Assembly (NCBI GenBank): GCA_030762175.1
Contig: CM060831.1
Location: forward strand, 145,405,501 to 145,469,500
DNA: 64,000 bases
Origin: Metallyticus violacea
Lineage: Eukaryota; Arthropoda; Insecta; Mantodea; Metallyticidae
Reading direction: 5' to 3'
Part shown: piece after piece, positions 1-12,837 of the stretch
Layout: each line of letters starts with the position of its first letter
How positions within the stretch are numbered: position 1 is the stretch's first letter
The notes under the pieces: model-generated
Seen by the model: the letters and a program-made list of their open reading frames with translations, nothing else
Databases searched by the model: none
Told to the model about the DNA's origin: nothing
Translations under genes and position numbers: made by a program

Positions 1-714
1 ACCGATGAACAAGCAAAGTAAAGTGGAATTGCATGTTTGGGGCTTGTTTCTTATTGCCCAGCATCTTGGCGGAGTGAGCAGAGCGGGGAACATGCTAAGA
101 AAGAAAAGCCATGCCAGCAATTTGACATAACCATAAAATTGACGTGTACATCGTCCTTTTAGCCTACTTTCTCTACAGCAATCATCTCATGTCTTATCAA
201 AATTACTCTGCTATATTCATTGTAGCTTAAAAGTAGACGCGAACAAAATCACGGAGGAAGTTAATCTGATTAGCTAATCAGTTCTATTTACAATCAAATC
301 AACGTGGGATATAAATAATAATAATTGTGTCAAGTGAGTGTTTCCTTGTACCTGTAGCATTTTATTATAATGTACGAGATTTCAGTTTAAATTTCTGTCA
401 AAACGACATGGTTTTACGGAAGAGGAATTTTTGGTTAAATATTTGTGGACAGAATTATCTCAATCAATCAATTAATTCATATTGAACTAACTTGCCTAAC
501 AAACACAGTAAAAATAAAATTATCGGCTGATTGCTCTCTCTCCCTCTCCCTATCTCTCTGGTAAATAGCATTTAATACCATCAAGAATTCACATAACAAT
601 AACTTCGTCAAATTATAATTGAATCGCACAGGTCTTGCTAGTTACATCCAAGTATGTTCATGCGAGGCAGCGTGAGAGGTCAGCTGTACTATTTTGACTT
701 GCGAGTGCTGTGTA
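1..714. other. Unassigned AT-rich DNA
   Basis: No open frame with recognisable motifs on either strand. There is a short CT-rich stretch near 534-560. The segment ends at the TA dinucleotide (713-714) used by mariner copy 1. Confidence 0.5.
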
Positions 715-1259
715 CGCGGGTAGATCCATAAGTTTCCGGCCTCGCCGATAAGGGTTATTGCCTTTCATACCTTATCTGTTAAGTAAATAACTGCAAGCTG
801 TAACTTCCGCTATTGTGACATGTCCAAATTGAAGTATCGAGTATTAAGTTCTTCACAAAAGAAGGACTTACTCCAAAAGAAATTAAACAGCGATTGGACG
901 GTATATGGGGAAGCATCCCCATCATATTCTACCGTAAAAGGATGCACCGAACTTTTTCGAATGGGTCGAGAAAGCATTGAAGACGAAGAGTGTGCAGGTC
1001 GGCCCTTGGAGGTGCTCACTCCTGAAAACATCGCTCTTGTGGAAGAAGAATTTATGGAAGACCGGCGGCTCAAAGTTACAGAAATAGCAGCAAGGTTGGG
1101 CCTTTATAAAACAACAGTCCTTGGAATTATTCATGAACATCTAAATATGAATAAGGTTAGTGCCTAGACTTCTTTCCTCAGTCCAAATGCAGCGATTCAT
1201 CTGTTGTAAGGCATTCTCTGTGCAATGCAACGAGAGAGAAGTTCTGCAAACCATTGTTG
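715..1259 (+). mobile_element. D34D mariner, copy 1 (3'-truncated)
   Basis: The left end follows a TA (713-714) and matches the family terminal repeat, approximately CGAGGGTAGGTCCATAAG, followed by the shared 'tttccggcctcgccgataagg'-type stretch. An open frame of 115 codons (820-1167) encodes the paired helix-turn-helix DNA-binding half of a mariner transposase. It reads MSKLKYRVL at the start and contains GRPLEVLTPENIAL, then KVTEIAARLGL with TTVLGIIHEHLNMNKVSA, typical of the second HTH of mariners. After NKVSA an 11-base deletion removes most of the WVP linker codons and stops the frame. Similarity to the other copies ends near 1259, just before the TGDET catalytic motif, so no catalytic residue is left. 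The same 11-base deletion is present in copy 5. This is a dead, truncated element. Confidence 0.9.
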
Positions 1260-2650
1260 CACGAGCAGCACCCCCACCCCCCAAAACCGCCGCAAAATTC
1301 TCTTGACATTTACGAGAGAATGTGTTTAAATTATTTCACCTGTGATATGATGCAAATAATATACCACAAGTGCAATTGACATGTCTATTTGATTGTTGTA
1401 GTGAATGGTAACATTTAAATTACCATTGCAATTAGTTTGTTACCTCTCTTCTACAATGCTGTATGCCAGGCACTCCCCAAGGGTCAGATGACGTTATCAA
1501 ACAAACCTCGGTGAAAGCCTGGTCTTGAGGACTCCTGGGAGAATGGTACACTAGCCAGATGTGGCTCTACATTTCGCTTGATTAGGTCGTGAGTACACCC
1601 GCACCTAGACAGGTCCTCCATTATGCGTGTGTACCCATTACTTAAAGAGCCTACTGGCAACATCTGTTGTGTCATCACAATGCAGAGACATCACCCTGAT
1701 TTCCTCAGACACTCTTGGCTCCTGAGACTTCTGAAAGGGCCACTGCTCTTTGCTGAAATATTGAGATGATCTCTGCAAAATTTTGCAAATGCCTCGGCAG
1801 TCGTCAAGGGGCTATCGGATGGCTTCGTTCTCCCCTACCTCGATAATGGAGCTCACTCGTCTGGTGCTGAGTCCGTATGGAATTAACGTTTTCGTTATCG
1901 ACCTCATCATCATTCCACTCTGGCTGATCTTGAATGATCTCTGCGATAACCGAAATTAGTGAATGCAGAAAAACAAGCCTTCGAATCAATCAGCTAGTGG
2001 AGAAAAAAATAAAACCCTCTCAGGGATTTCGTAACCAGCCCCCGGGTTTGGAGCAGTGCTTCCTCCCTTGTTCCACCAACAAAACATATCTTTAGGGCTG
2101 GAATTGAAGTGTAAGAGAGTGGGGATTGATAAAGTTCTCTTGTAAGTGCAACAATTCTCCCTTTAAACACCACATGTAACAGATAGAATATTCATCATCA
2201 CCACTTTTTACAGCTTGATGTACAAGTTACTATGTATTTAAACACGTTCTGACATAAGCACTCAAAATTGTCTACGATACAGAATTATAATTGCGATCCA
2301 AAATAGTGTGTTTGATTTAATTTTGAGATTTCAAAAAAACTTCTGCATTTACGATTAGCGTTGTTAAATGTTTACTATAGTCCCTAAAGCTGTCACTCGT
2401 GATCAAAAAGTTTGCGGTTTACTCTCACCAGGACTGGCATCATTACCTCAGGATGATTTTAAGGTTATTAAATAGCAACAGTGAAACGCGTTATTTACGG
2501 CAATAGTGTAATATGTAGCATTAGTTAAAAGTCCCGCACCCCTGAAGTATGTACTTCAGTGACATGAAACTCGGTGTGTGGGGGTATCAATACTGAGAAG
2601 TCACAAATGATATTACAGACTTTTTATACTTCTGGTTTAACCAGAAATAA
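1260..2650. other. Unassigned DNA, no gene seen
   Basis: No supported gene. On the minus strand a broken frame between about 1480 and 2000 has an acidic run (DDEVDNENVNS) but no motif I can assign. Ends at the 5' boundary of a SINE. Confidence 0.4.
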
Positions 2651-2920
2651 CGCCACGGGTGGCCGAAGTCGTTAAGGCGCCGACTCTTGAGCGGGAGGTA
2701 TGAGGTTCGAATCCCACCCTCTCTGAATGGTTTTTTTTTTTTCAGGTTTTACTCAGTCCTCATAACTGGCAAATGCCGGGGAGGTACCCAAACTTAGGCC
2801 TGGAATGCTTTCTTCCTTAAAAAAAATATCCTTTCCCAATATATCATTTCATCTCATGTACCATCAGTGCCCACCACTTGTGGTGCCTCAGTAGTAAAAA
2901 CGTGCGTTAAACACTACTCA
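2651..2920 (+). mobile_element. tRNA-Ser-like SINE, family A, copy 1
   Basis: The first 80 bases resemble a type-II tRNA: an A box in 'ggtggccgaagtcgttaagg' and a B box in 'ggttcgaatccc'. These are internal RNA polymerase III promoter elements. The tRNA-Ser hallmark 'tggccgag-tggttaaggcg' is visible in sister copies. After the head comes a body shared by copies at 7735, 8203, 19650 and 43841. It carries 'tcctcat', 'ggggaggtaccc', 'ttccttaaaaaa' and 'catcagtg', and ends in 'gcgttaaacac'. Total length is about 270 bp. No protein is encoded, and movement would depend on a LINE reverse transcriptase. A run of T after the head interrupts this copy. Confidence 0.85.
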
Positions 2921-3199
2921 GAATTACTCGGAAGTAACACCAACCTTTTTATTTTAAATATATTTTACATTTTCGAATAATACTCATTAAGAGCTTTCCA
3001 AAAAATACCCACACTAGGTAGATACTTCTGTACAAACGATATAATTCCTGTAAATGACAGATCTCTGAATATTGTAAATAGATGTGTGCGGTATCCTGCA
3101 AAATTACTATATAAAATAAGCAATTATCCAAGAACAAATTCCACTACACAAATATCTACTCAAGTTGTTAATTTTCTTTTATCACATAAGAACACCTTA

Positions 3200-3246
<47 letters not shown>

Positions 3247-3554
3247 CAACAACGAAAAAAGGATGCTGCATTTGTTTTGGTATCAATAATAATTACATGT
3301 TAATTGGTGGAGCATTTTCAGTATTTTTAAGATTTCTCAGTTGTGAAATAGAACGTGGGAACTTCCTAGAGCCATTTGATTAGAATTATTCAGAGGAATG
3401 GTTGACATGTATTTAATTAAGTTGAAAGTTATAGAATAATCTTCACGTCTATTTAATTAGACTAAAGTGTACATAATTAGTTTCATGTATTTAATTACGT
3501 TGCTATGTATTTAATTAGTTAGAAATTACATTAACGTATATTTAATTTGATTTA
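2921..3554. other. Unassigned AT-rich DNA
   Basis: No gene. Contains the trinucleotide array listed separately, then about 150 bases in which 'tatttaatta' recurs irregularly (3410-3545). That degenerate repeat resumes after mariner copy 2 (4572-4760), so the mariner inserted into it. Confidence 0.45.
3200..3242. repeat. (TAA)n microsatellite
   Basis: Uninterrupted ATA/TAA triplets read directly from the sequence, followed by a few CAA units. Confidence 0.97.
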
Positions 3555-4571
3555 CTAGAGTAGGTCCATAAGATTCCGGCCTCGCTGATAAGGGTTGTCT
3601 CCGGCACAAAATTCTTATCTGGTGTCATAACTTATCTGTTAAGTAAATAATTGCACCTCTAACTTCCGCTACGCTGTGTTCAGATATGGTTGCATAAAGA
3701 AGGTTTTGTGTAGAAGATTGTGAAATGCTCAAAATGGAGTTGTTATTAAGTTTTTCACAAAAGAACCACTTACTCCTAATCAAATTAAACACCGACTAGA
3801 CTATGTATATGGGGAAGCATCCCCCTCGTATTCTACCATAAAGGAATAGACCAAACTTTTTCGAATGGGTCGAGAAAAAATTAAAAACGAAGAGCGCGCA
3901 GGTGGGACCTTGGAGGTGCTTACTCCTGAAAACATTGCTCTTGTGGAAGAAGAAATTATGGAAGACCGGCGACTCAAAGTTACAGAAATAGCAGCAAGAT
4001 TGGGCCTTTCTAAACCAACAGTCCTTCGAATTATTCATGAACATTTAAACATGAATAAGGTTAGTGCAAGATGGGTGCCTAGAACTTCTTTCCTCAGTCC
4101 AAAAGCAGCAACAAGTTATCTGTTGTCACATATTTTCGGAGCTCTACCGTGGCAACGCGAGAGAAGTTCTACAAACCATTGTTACAGGAGATGAAACTAT
4201 GGTTCTCTACTATGATCCCTTGTCTAAAAGAGAATCAATGGAGTGGCGTAAACCTGGAGAAGCTCCGCCTCTAAAGGACAATGTCACTCAGTCAACCAAC
4301 AAGATCGTGGGCACAATCTTTTGGGACTGCGAAGGAATATTCTTCATTGACTTCAAGGAGAAGAACACCACAGTAGATGGGGAGTACTATGCTGACCTAC
4401 TGCACAGATTACGTGCTTCCATCAAAGAGAAAAGAGGGGATTTAAATGTTAATTCAAAGAAGTGGGAAGTGTATTGCAAGAAAGGGTAACTATATTAAAA
4501 AGTGAAATATAGTTTTTGTCTTTATCATACCTGGAAAATGATTAGGCTGGAAACGTATGGACCTACCCTCG
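3555..4571 (+). mobile_element. D34D mariner, copy 2 (internal deletion)
   Basis: Both ends are present: TA at 3553-3554 precedes the left terminal repeat, and 'ggacctaccctcg' ends at 4571 followed by TA (4572-4573), a TA target duplication. Length is 1017 bp against about 1275 bp for copies 3 and 4. About 260 bp between roughly 4442 and 4443 are missing. The deletion removes the HDNAP and YSPD-APSDY motifs, the second and third catalytic aspartates. Retained coding parts are the HTH region (3865-4060, KVTEIAARLGL) and a second frame (4064-4489) with TGDETMVLYYDP, MEWRKPGEAPP and FWDCEGIFFIDF, the first catalytic block. A frameshift separates the two. The element cannot make an active transposase but keeps both ends, so it could be mobilised in trans. 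Confidence 0.93.
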
Positions 4572-6136
4572 TATTAATGTATATATGATTAGGTTGGCAT
4601 GTATTAAATTAGGTTGAAAGGTATTAAATAAGATTGACAATTTTAATTAGATTGAAAATTTTAATTAAATTAACATTATTTAATAATGTTGATATGAATT
4701 AATTGTTCACATGTATAAAATTAAGCAGAAGTGTAACTAATTAGGTTGAAATGTATAACTGTAAGTACAAGTTGTAAATAATGTAATTTTATTATTTCTC
4801 TATGTAATCCTAATTGCAGATTTAATACACATATACACATACATTTTCCAAACGGTACGAAAATAGTTAATATCTACTGAAAGCATACAAAAGCAGTCGC
4901 TTAAATAAGAAAATAATGGAGGATTACCACATTTGTTTTGGAATTGTCTGTTTTTATACATTGTGTGCACGTAAAGCGCAAACATGTGACTTTAGACAGA
5001 CTGTTACAGATTAGGCACCGGCAACACGGAAGCAGAGATTCATGTACCAGGCCAGCCCACAAATAAATAATTGCGTGTTCGTGAGTAAAACTAGAAGACA
5101 GAAACAGTGGCGGAACCAGAAACATTCGAGATCTATGAAATGTTTGTAGTAAATGTTAATTTATAACTAGTTTCATTCGATACGTGCAATCATGTGGAAT
5201 TACTGCATGTTCTACTTGAAGAATGAAAAGCAAGAAGTAGATCAGGATCATGTAGCGTTTCGTTTCCCGTTATCCGCCTTCTGTGAGAGGAAAAGACCAC
5301 ACACCGACCATATGACCCAAACAGGATTCGAAGCCGGTTCCACCCTTCTTTATACCACATTGGTGGTCCGAAAACAAGATGCATAAATCTGGTTCTTTAT
5401 TCCAATACTTGATACAATCTGTAGCATTCGTTCTGCTATGTGACACAACCAAGGAATGAAAATGATATCCTGTTTAGATTTCACTTCAACTTGTAATATT
5501 TAACCGCCATACTTAGCGGAATTCATTCTTTTATATCATCAGAGCTGCAGATCTCTCTAGAGTATTAATTGCCATATCAGTGGATAGTTTGAGTTCATGG
5601 AATGGAGGGAAAGTTCGTTATACTGATACCAAACACACAGAAAAGTGCTACTGTGGAATGTTTCTGGCGCCTAGACAGCCCATGATGTCATCGTTTGTTT
5701 AATTCTCTGAAGCTGGAAGGTGGGAAGTGCATGTGTGTTTGTCTGAGAGGCGGAATGTATAATTCTTTGACTTATTATCCTCTTTATATCCTTCTGTCCT
5801 TTACTTATTTATTTATTTATTTATTTATTTATTACTAATTCCGAAATTAGATTTTCACGCCGAAAAGGTATACACATCGTATAAAATAAATATTTTGCGT
5901 TCACAGAGGGTACCGGGACATTTCATTCCTTAGAGCCAGTTGTTCAACCCTATTGCTAACTCACTGCTTTGCGTTCTGAGAGTATAGTTTCTAGAGTTCA
6001 AAATTGGAAGAGGTTTTCTGAAGTGATTAATAACCCAAACCCTTCCTAACCATCTTCCAGCTTCATTACTAGTTTAGAATAGCGCTAGTTATCACAGTGT
6101 GCAGCTGCCAGTCTCTCAGCTAAGATCTGGTAAATA
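4572..6136. other. Unassigned DNA, no gene seen
   Basis: No recognisable coding sequence. Around 5295-5380 the minus strand carries 'ggcttcgaatcctg', a possible B-box remnant of a tRNA-derived repeat, but no matching A box. A (TTTA)n run is at 5809-5833. Confidence 0.4.
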
Positions 6137-6214
6137 CAGAATGATTCAAATTTCCTGAACTATGTGTTGTATTTTAATTCTGTAAATTACATTTGATTAC
6201 ACATGCATGGAGGT

Positions 6215-7154
6215 TTACAACTGTTCAATATGCCCCCCTCTAATATCTAGATAGTAGCTGAATTCATCCCACGCTCGATGAAGAATGTCTTGCTGTAATA
6301 CGTTTCTTAGATCATTCAAATACGTGGGAAGAGGTGGAACGTAAACTGTATCTTTTACCAAATCCCAAAAGTAGAAATTGCAAGATGTGAGATCAGGAGA
6401 CCTCGGTGGCCAGAACAGAAGTGCCAAGACTTCCTTCCCCATGCGGCCTATCCATCGTTAAGGTAGACATTCATTCAGGAAACGTCGAACATTCCGATGC
6501 CAAAGGGATGGAGCTCCGTCCTGCTGGAAAGTGTTATCTCCTGAATCTTCATTAATTAGAGGAACAAGTCAGTTTTGCAGCATGCTAAGATATCTTCCTC
6601 CAGTAACCGTCTTAAGAAAGGTTCATAAACCTTTGTCAACGATGAGGTGCAAAACACGTTAACTTTGGAGCTGTCCCGCACATATTCCAGTGTTACATGG
6701 GGATTTTGTAGCCCCCATAGCCGCACGTTGTGCCTGTTGATTGTCCCACTTAGGTAAAACTTAGCTTCATCACTAAAAATTACACGAGGCAGAAACAATT
6801 CATCTTCCATGTTTCGGAGCATATGGTCACAAAATTCTACAGGCTTTACCTTATCGTTTGCGCAAAGAGCCTATATCAGTTGTAGATGGTATGTACACTA
6901 ACCGGCGCCTCAATACACGCCAGACAGTTGTTTGCGGTAGTGTAAATTCCTTACTCGCTCTACGAGTTTATTGCATTGCGCTAAGTACAAAGCAGCTTGA
7001 GTGCACTCCACGTTCTCCACCGATACACGTGGTCAGTCTGGGCCCATGCCTTTACACAGAGAGCCTGTTTCGTCAAATTGTATACCAATTGCAATTGCAC
7101 ATTAGCTTTTATGAACTAAGGAAAGCAGAAAACCTTGTGTTGCATAGTAGTCAT
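6215..7154 (-). pseudogene. Mariner-like (IS630/Tc1 superfamily) transposase pseudogene, DUF4817-type N-terminus
   Basis: Read on the minus strand from an ATG at 7154, the pieces fall in the order of a mariner-like transposase. MTTMQHKVFCF starts it, a tRNA-like spaced TIYRW-type remnant reads HVYRWR, and TTVWRVLRRRL is the second HTH. VIFSDEAKFYLSG carries the first catalytic D, FQQDGAPSLWH the second, then WPPRSPDLTSCNF and VKDTVYVPPLP, ending RGGHIEQL and a stop at 6215. The third catalytic position, usually CDFF in this family, is N (SCNF). At least three in-frame stops and several frameshifts break it. The probable left end of the element is TA (6135-6136) followed by 'cagaatgattcaaattt'; a weak inverted partner lies near 7330-7350. 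It would have acted on its own ends in the nucleus; it is now dead. Confidence 0.88.
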
Positions 7155-7734
7155 TTCGCTTATAACTGACACGGTACGTATGCGGAACAACTGACGCTAC
7201 AGTGCGGTGCTGGAGCGCTCTAGTGGTAGTATTCGAAACTTTACAACATCCGCTTTCAAATATACTTGACAGCATTCAAGTACACTGTATAGTGCAGGAA
7301 ATATAGAGATTGAAAGCGTGTCCATCACTTTGAACCACATACGTGACTTCATTTTTGAATGTTCGTTCTTATAACGGCAAGTTCATGCATCAGCGTTCGT
7401 TATTTGTTTCTTGATAAAAGAGTTTATGAGGATGCCGTACATCTACATTATGTGAAGTGTGCCCTGACGTCCAATTGAGGTAGGTATGAAGAATTACGTT
7501 GAAAAATCCACCGAGTCAAACTGTGCGAGATGCTCAAACTGTAGGTATTTCTACTAAACAAAGCATAATATCTTGCACGAAAAATTAGAAAAACCTGTGT
7601 CCAATAGGATCAGAAACGATATATAACCACAGTACTTGCTGCTTCCATGCCTGATAGTAGACGAAACTCCGAGGCGGTAGTCAGAACAGTGGGCAATAGC
7701 CGGCCGCTATGATTATTTTATAGGGGATTTTTAA

Positions 7735-8000
7735 TGATGTTTGACGCCCGTTTTTACTACTGAGGTGCCACAGGCGGTGGACACCGATGATACATGAGAT
7801 GAAATGATAAATTAGAGGCTTTTTTTTTTTTAAAGGAATGAAGCGTTCCAGATCTAAGTTTAGGGTGCCTCCCTAAATTTGCCATTATGAGGACTGAGAA
7901 AAACCTGGAAAAAATCTCAAGGACGGTCCGGGTGGCATTCGAACCCCGGACTTCCCGCTCACGAGTCTGCGCCTTAACGATCTCGGCCACCCGTGGCGGT
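7735..8000 (-). mobile_element. tRNA-Ser-like SINE, family A, copy 2
   Basis: Minus-strand copy with the same body and head as copy 1. The tRNA-like head is at the right, reading 'gccacgggtggccgaga-tcgttaaggc' on the minus strand with B box 'ggttcgaatgcc'. The tail 'gcgtcaaacat' lies at the left. A possible short duplication ('ggggat') flanks it, not decisive. Confidence 0.85.
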
Positions 8001-8202
8001 TTTTGAGGGGGATATCCAATATGTAATACTGGTAACCTGCTTAAAAAAATTAAAACCACAATAGAAGTCAATTATGTAGCATTGTATTAACAATTTAAAT
8101 GTAGTGCATACTTTCTAATTAAATTAAAATGCGAATGTGACACATTTTGTTCATTTGAAAACAAAAATCCCTTTATCCCACTATACAGATTTTTAAATAA
8201 AA

Positions 8203-8446
8203 ACCGTCACAGGTGGCCGAGGTCGTTCAGGCGCGGACTTGTGAGTGGGAGTCCCACCAGGACCGTCCTCCCAGACTGAGGTTTTATCCAGGTTTTCCTC
8301 AGTCCTCATAAATACCGGGGAGGTACCCTAAACTGGAACGTTTCCTTCCTTAAAAAATCCTTTCCCAAAATCTTATTTCATTTCATGTATTATCAGTGTC
8401 ACCGCCTGTGATGCCTAGTAGTTAAAACGGGCGTTAAACACCATTC
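8203..8446 (+). mobile_element. tRNA-Ser-like SINE, family A, copy 3
   Basis: Plus-strand copy only about 200 bp from copy 2, in the opposite orientation. The head starts 'accgtcacaggtggccgaggtcg' and its B-box region is partly deleted ('gtgggagtcccaccagg'). It is flanked by 'aaataaaaa' on both sides (8195-8203 and 8461-8469), a plausible but low-complexity target-site duplication. Confidence 0.85.
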
Positions 8447-11400
8447 AAAAAACAAACTTCAAATAAAAATATTTCCCAAAATGAAACCAATCCCACGAGT
8501 TGGTACCACTGTCTTACTCTACAGTAAATAGGGCGTGTTTGTCAATGCTTGGTTTCCACCAAAAAGAGAGAGAGAGAGAGAGAAACTAACTGCGCTATGA
8601 CATACGTTTTGAGTGCCAGTTTGTAAAATACAATGCCGGACACCTTCAGCAAAAATATTTTGGGTTTTTTTAATTCAATATTTTAAAATGACAAAAAAAA
8701 AAAGCGTTTCTTAATTCCAGATACAAAATATTTCTGCTAAAATAATGCGATACAATTTGTAGTTGATATTTTACTAACTTGCAACAATGACATGAAAAGT
8801 TTAATCCCTTTACAGAGCAGTAGTCGTTTGTATTTAAATTTAAGTAGTGAAATTAATGGTTTCTGTGTTTTTCTTTAGAACTGCTCAAATAGAGGTAGGT
8901 TTAGTTCTGTATTCCGTAAGCGACCCACATGGCGCCCATAGTACAACATTACACTGTACCCAATCTATACACATGATACATTTATCTTTCCTGTAATATC
9001 CATAGAAGTGTGTGGACATTCTGTGAAACCGGTCTTCAACAGGCGAACGGATGAAATTTGGTAGAAGTTTGAAAAATGAAGAATAATTTAAAGAATTAAA
9101 TAGTTATGGAGATTTTTTCTGTGAGAAATAGTTTGACTTGACACAAATAATAATCGCATTTCCTCAACGGCATTGCTTGCTCTGAAAACGAAAGCGAAGC
9201 ACTAGAGAGAATTGAACTACAGACACCCTAGTTGCACTATCAGTAAGCAAGTAATGATAGGACATCGTGAGAAAACACTTAATGTAATGAAAGGTTTCAA
9301 AACTGATTAATGTTCTGTAAAGGAAAGCGAAAGCCCATTTTACAAATATGCTTAGTAATTTAAGACAGCTGTTGAGTTGAGTCTCGCCACTGAAGAGTTG
9401 GCAGCCCTTGCTACAGCAACATAAACAGGTGCTACCCTGACACGCGATATAAACTACCGCCCTTTTTTTTTTTTTCCTGTTCTTTCCCCTGATTTGTTGG
9501 TAACAACCCCCTCCTTCTCTCGTTCTGTTCTCAACTTTTTACTCGTTGAGCATCGTTGAGCGTCAGCGTTGGAAGACCACCAAAACGTTCGTTTGCGAAG
9601 AAGGATGAGAGGTTATATAGTTAGATTTTCTCCCAGGTTAGGGACGTGTAGTTTTTTCCCCTCTTTCTCTCGCTTTGCCACAAAGGAACCGAGTAGGATG
9701 ATGTGGTGGGGCCTTTTGTTTCCGCCAGGCTGCGTCCCACAGGGTTCGCTTCTTCGAGATTTATTTCACTAGCTGAACACACCACAACCATGGCCTTGCT
9801 TTCCAGGCGTAGAACTTAATTAAGCTATCTTGGCGAAGTATTGGTATTAAAGAAGCTTACAGATGGCGGATATCAAAGTGGTTTTGTTTCTACTACAGAT
9901 CAGCAGTGCGCAGTATGTATTGGTGTTTATTTTAAATTGTCCCCCTCGTTTTATTATAACACCTTGCGGATTATGAAAGACGGTGCTTTTTAGCAACATA
10001 CAGAGCTATCTAAAGTTCTTAGACTGAGTCTGAGCACAAAGGTATATAAATTACCAACATTTTATTTTATTAAAGACAGTATATTCAAGCATTACAAAAG
10101 GAGAAAAACACAAGACATAAATGGTTTCAAATATTGTGATATAGATAGTAAAAAAGGTAGTATCGAATTATCCAGCATTGTAAAAGGTAGGGGGAAAAAA
10201 GTAGGCAAAAAGACAATGAAAATATGTAATACAGTAAAACTTCTGTATTTGGACACCCTTGTATTTTAGATATATTGGACATGCTTTCTTGGAATCGGAC
10301 AAATTTTTATGCTTTAACATAAAATAGATCATAACATAGATCAGTATATCAGTATGTCTACCATGTTGGACACCATTTGTTCATAATTAGAACAATTTCT
10401 CTTTTTGTTACATGTTTCTGGTGATTTATTGAAACTTGATTGACATTTATCTATAAAGCTTTAAATTGATCATTAAAAGTGCACAGTATTGTAACATTGA
10501 GAGGATGAGTTTTTCCCTAACTGGCTTTCTTTTACCTGTTTGAGCTTTATTTACGTTTACCTCTATGCTTTGCAATGGGACATTAAGTACAGTGGTGTGA
10601 ATTTTTATTGTCTGTTGTGTTACCTCAATTCTTTACTAAATGTAAAACGTTTACATCATATTTCCCAGAAAGTACACTGTATATAACTGTAAACTTATGA
10701 AAGCAAACGATTTCATGGTACTCAGGTACTGTTCAGGCGTGAAGTTCAAAAGTTACTTTTATTCAGTGTGCAGTTCCAATATAAGTTAGTAAATTTTATT
10801 GAGCGATGTGTAACTCGTGTCATTTATATTAGATTATGTACACATGTACTATGAATGTTTATTGAACTATACTTGTGCGAGTTAGAAAGGTTTCATTGTA
10901 CATGTAATAAAAACTGCATTACACACTTATTACTGGAACTAAAAATTAACTTAAATGTAATTATAAATAAATTTGAAAAAATAAGTTTAATTTACTTCCT
11001 ATCCGAAAATGCATATGCTGCCTGCTTTATATAAAAGAAAAACAATTTAAATAACGATTATTATATTTCTTAAACATTAATATTATTTACAAAGAAAAAT
11101 CTCAAAAATTGACAAGATATCTGTAAATAACAGAATTTTCTCCTCAATATTTTTATATTAACAAAGTAGCCTATTACTTGTTGATTGTAACAAAGTATTC
11201 CCAGGAAGTTCCAAGACGACAATATTGTAAGCCGGTATCTCAGTGAGCGTCTCGATTTCATTACGGGCGAGCACATTAAAAGATTTTACTTATGGCGTTA
11301 TTGTTGCTGTTTAAGTCTTTCTAAACTGCAGTGATTATTTTTCCAAGACAGTAATCTCATATTCAAACCTGCTCGCCCGCAATGAAAACGAAACTAGTGT

Positions 11401-12000
11401 AGTGATCTAAAGGTTAGCCATAGGCTATTTATTTTATAAAATTAAATCCACTGCAAAACATTGTTTGCAACAGCTACATTAGGACAAACAATTACTTTTT
11501 GTTCCCACTAACGATGTACTACAACAACAAACAAAATTCGAAAAAAATACAAAAAAATGGACAAAATTGGCAGAATAGTACGAGATAAACAGCTAAGTAT
11601 AAATATAAAATAATTCCATAATGTATGTTAGCTCACCAGAATAACAGTTTTGTACTTAAATATTTTTGACGGTCATCAATAAAAAAAAGTCCTTAAATCC
11701 AGGCCTCATGATTATAGAAATACAATACAGCCATGTATCGAATAAAATAGTTTATTTCTGCTCCTATAACAAATGTTGCTTGCAGCACAAGTTATTGCAA
11801 AAGAACAACACTAGCAAATTTTCTCTTGTAAAATGGCAGAATAAATCATGTTTTCACATGCAATAAAAGTATTACATAATTATATTAACAGAGATGTATT
11901 TTGAAGTAGCAAAATTAAAAGATCGTACTGTTTTCTTGGTTTTTACTTTATGACATGTACGTGGTCGAATTTGTGTCCGCTGTGATCTTAACGAAGAAGA
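8447..12000. other. Unassigned DNA, no gene seen
   Basis: 3.5 kb without a recognisable gene. It holds a short (AG)n at 8562-8581, a C/T-rich patch at 9460-9540, and a possible small DNA-transposon relic starting 'cagtaaaacttctg' after TA at 10231. A 24-bp inverted repeat is listed separately. Short open frames (for example 9569-9772 plus, 11666-11866 plus) show no motif. Confidence 0.4.
11249..11394. repeat. Imperfect inverted repeat
   Basis: The arm 'tcgatttcattacgggcgag' near 11252-11271 matches the reverse complement of 11371-11393 ('gctcgcccgcaatgaaaacg'), about 21 of 24 positions, around a loop of roughly 100 bp. This may be a small foldback element or a chance remnant of a MITE; no flanking duplication was found. 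Confidence 0.5.
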
Positions 12001-12837
12001 CGAAGTGATATGTGTCGGAAGTCAGAATTGTCCATCTTTGAGCAGAGGCAAGCAAAAGTTTATAAAGAACTTTCTACTTGGAAAATAGCTAGAAGAATTG
12101 GCATTCGCCGTGCGTGGCAAATAACTTCGTGAAACTAGGAAGGAATTCTGAAAGGAGAAAGTCGCCTGGGAGGCCACAAAATCTAACGCCTAGAAAAAAA
12201 GAGGAAGTGACCACGGAGCTTTTTGCCTGTGTGTCATCTCTAGGACACCTAGTTGTGATGTCATGTCAACGCTAACCGCTTGACGTTATTTAACCTAGAC
12301 AGACAGACAGACCAACATGTTGAATTAGGTAAAAAGGCAGAAACAACCTCCTCTAATGCCTTGATATAATGTTTGGGCACATTCAACTTAAACCGTCCTG
12401 ACGGATAGGTTAACAGGGCGGGCCAAAAATTACTACCCATTGTGAACAGAAACTGATAAATTTAGAGTGCATTGAAACTCAGACAAACAGTCAATGTTCA
12501 TTTGAGATTGTTGATCCACGGTTGCTTACAAATGCAGAAAGGGTTTTTGCTTTAAAAACATATTACAAAAGTGGCCATAGCTTAATAATTAGTGAATGAA
12601 ATAAACATTTGAGCACTGTTCAACCAACATGAAAGACATTCCACAATTCACGAAAACGTTTACAGGATATTGAAGCGAACTGCTCCAGGTGAGGTACGTG
12701 ATCATTACGTGAACAAAGTAAGTTGAACGTTTTACAAGCAATTATCCAGACCCATAAAAGGTCATCGCGTAAGCTATCTTGTTTCAAGAACTTCTGTTCG
12801 TAGAATTTTACTTGCGGCAAAATTCAAGAGTCACATA

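Noticed and set aside
810..1140. Minus-strand frames opposite mariner copy 1 (also at 3796-4044, 13082-13264, 31477-31780)
   Set aside because: They are antisense shadows of the mariner HTH region.
1484..1989. Acidic minus-strand frames as a pogo/Tigger C-terminus
   Set aside because: Only a general resemblance (DDEVDNE); no DDE motif or ends found.
2651..2740. Functional tRNA-Ser gene
   Set aside because: The head is followed by the SINE body in five copies, and the acceptor stem does not pair.
3086..3289. Poly-asparagine frame on the plus strand
   Set aside because: Translation of the (TAA)n array.
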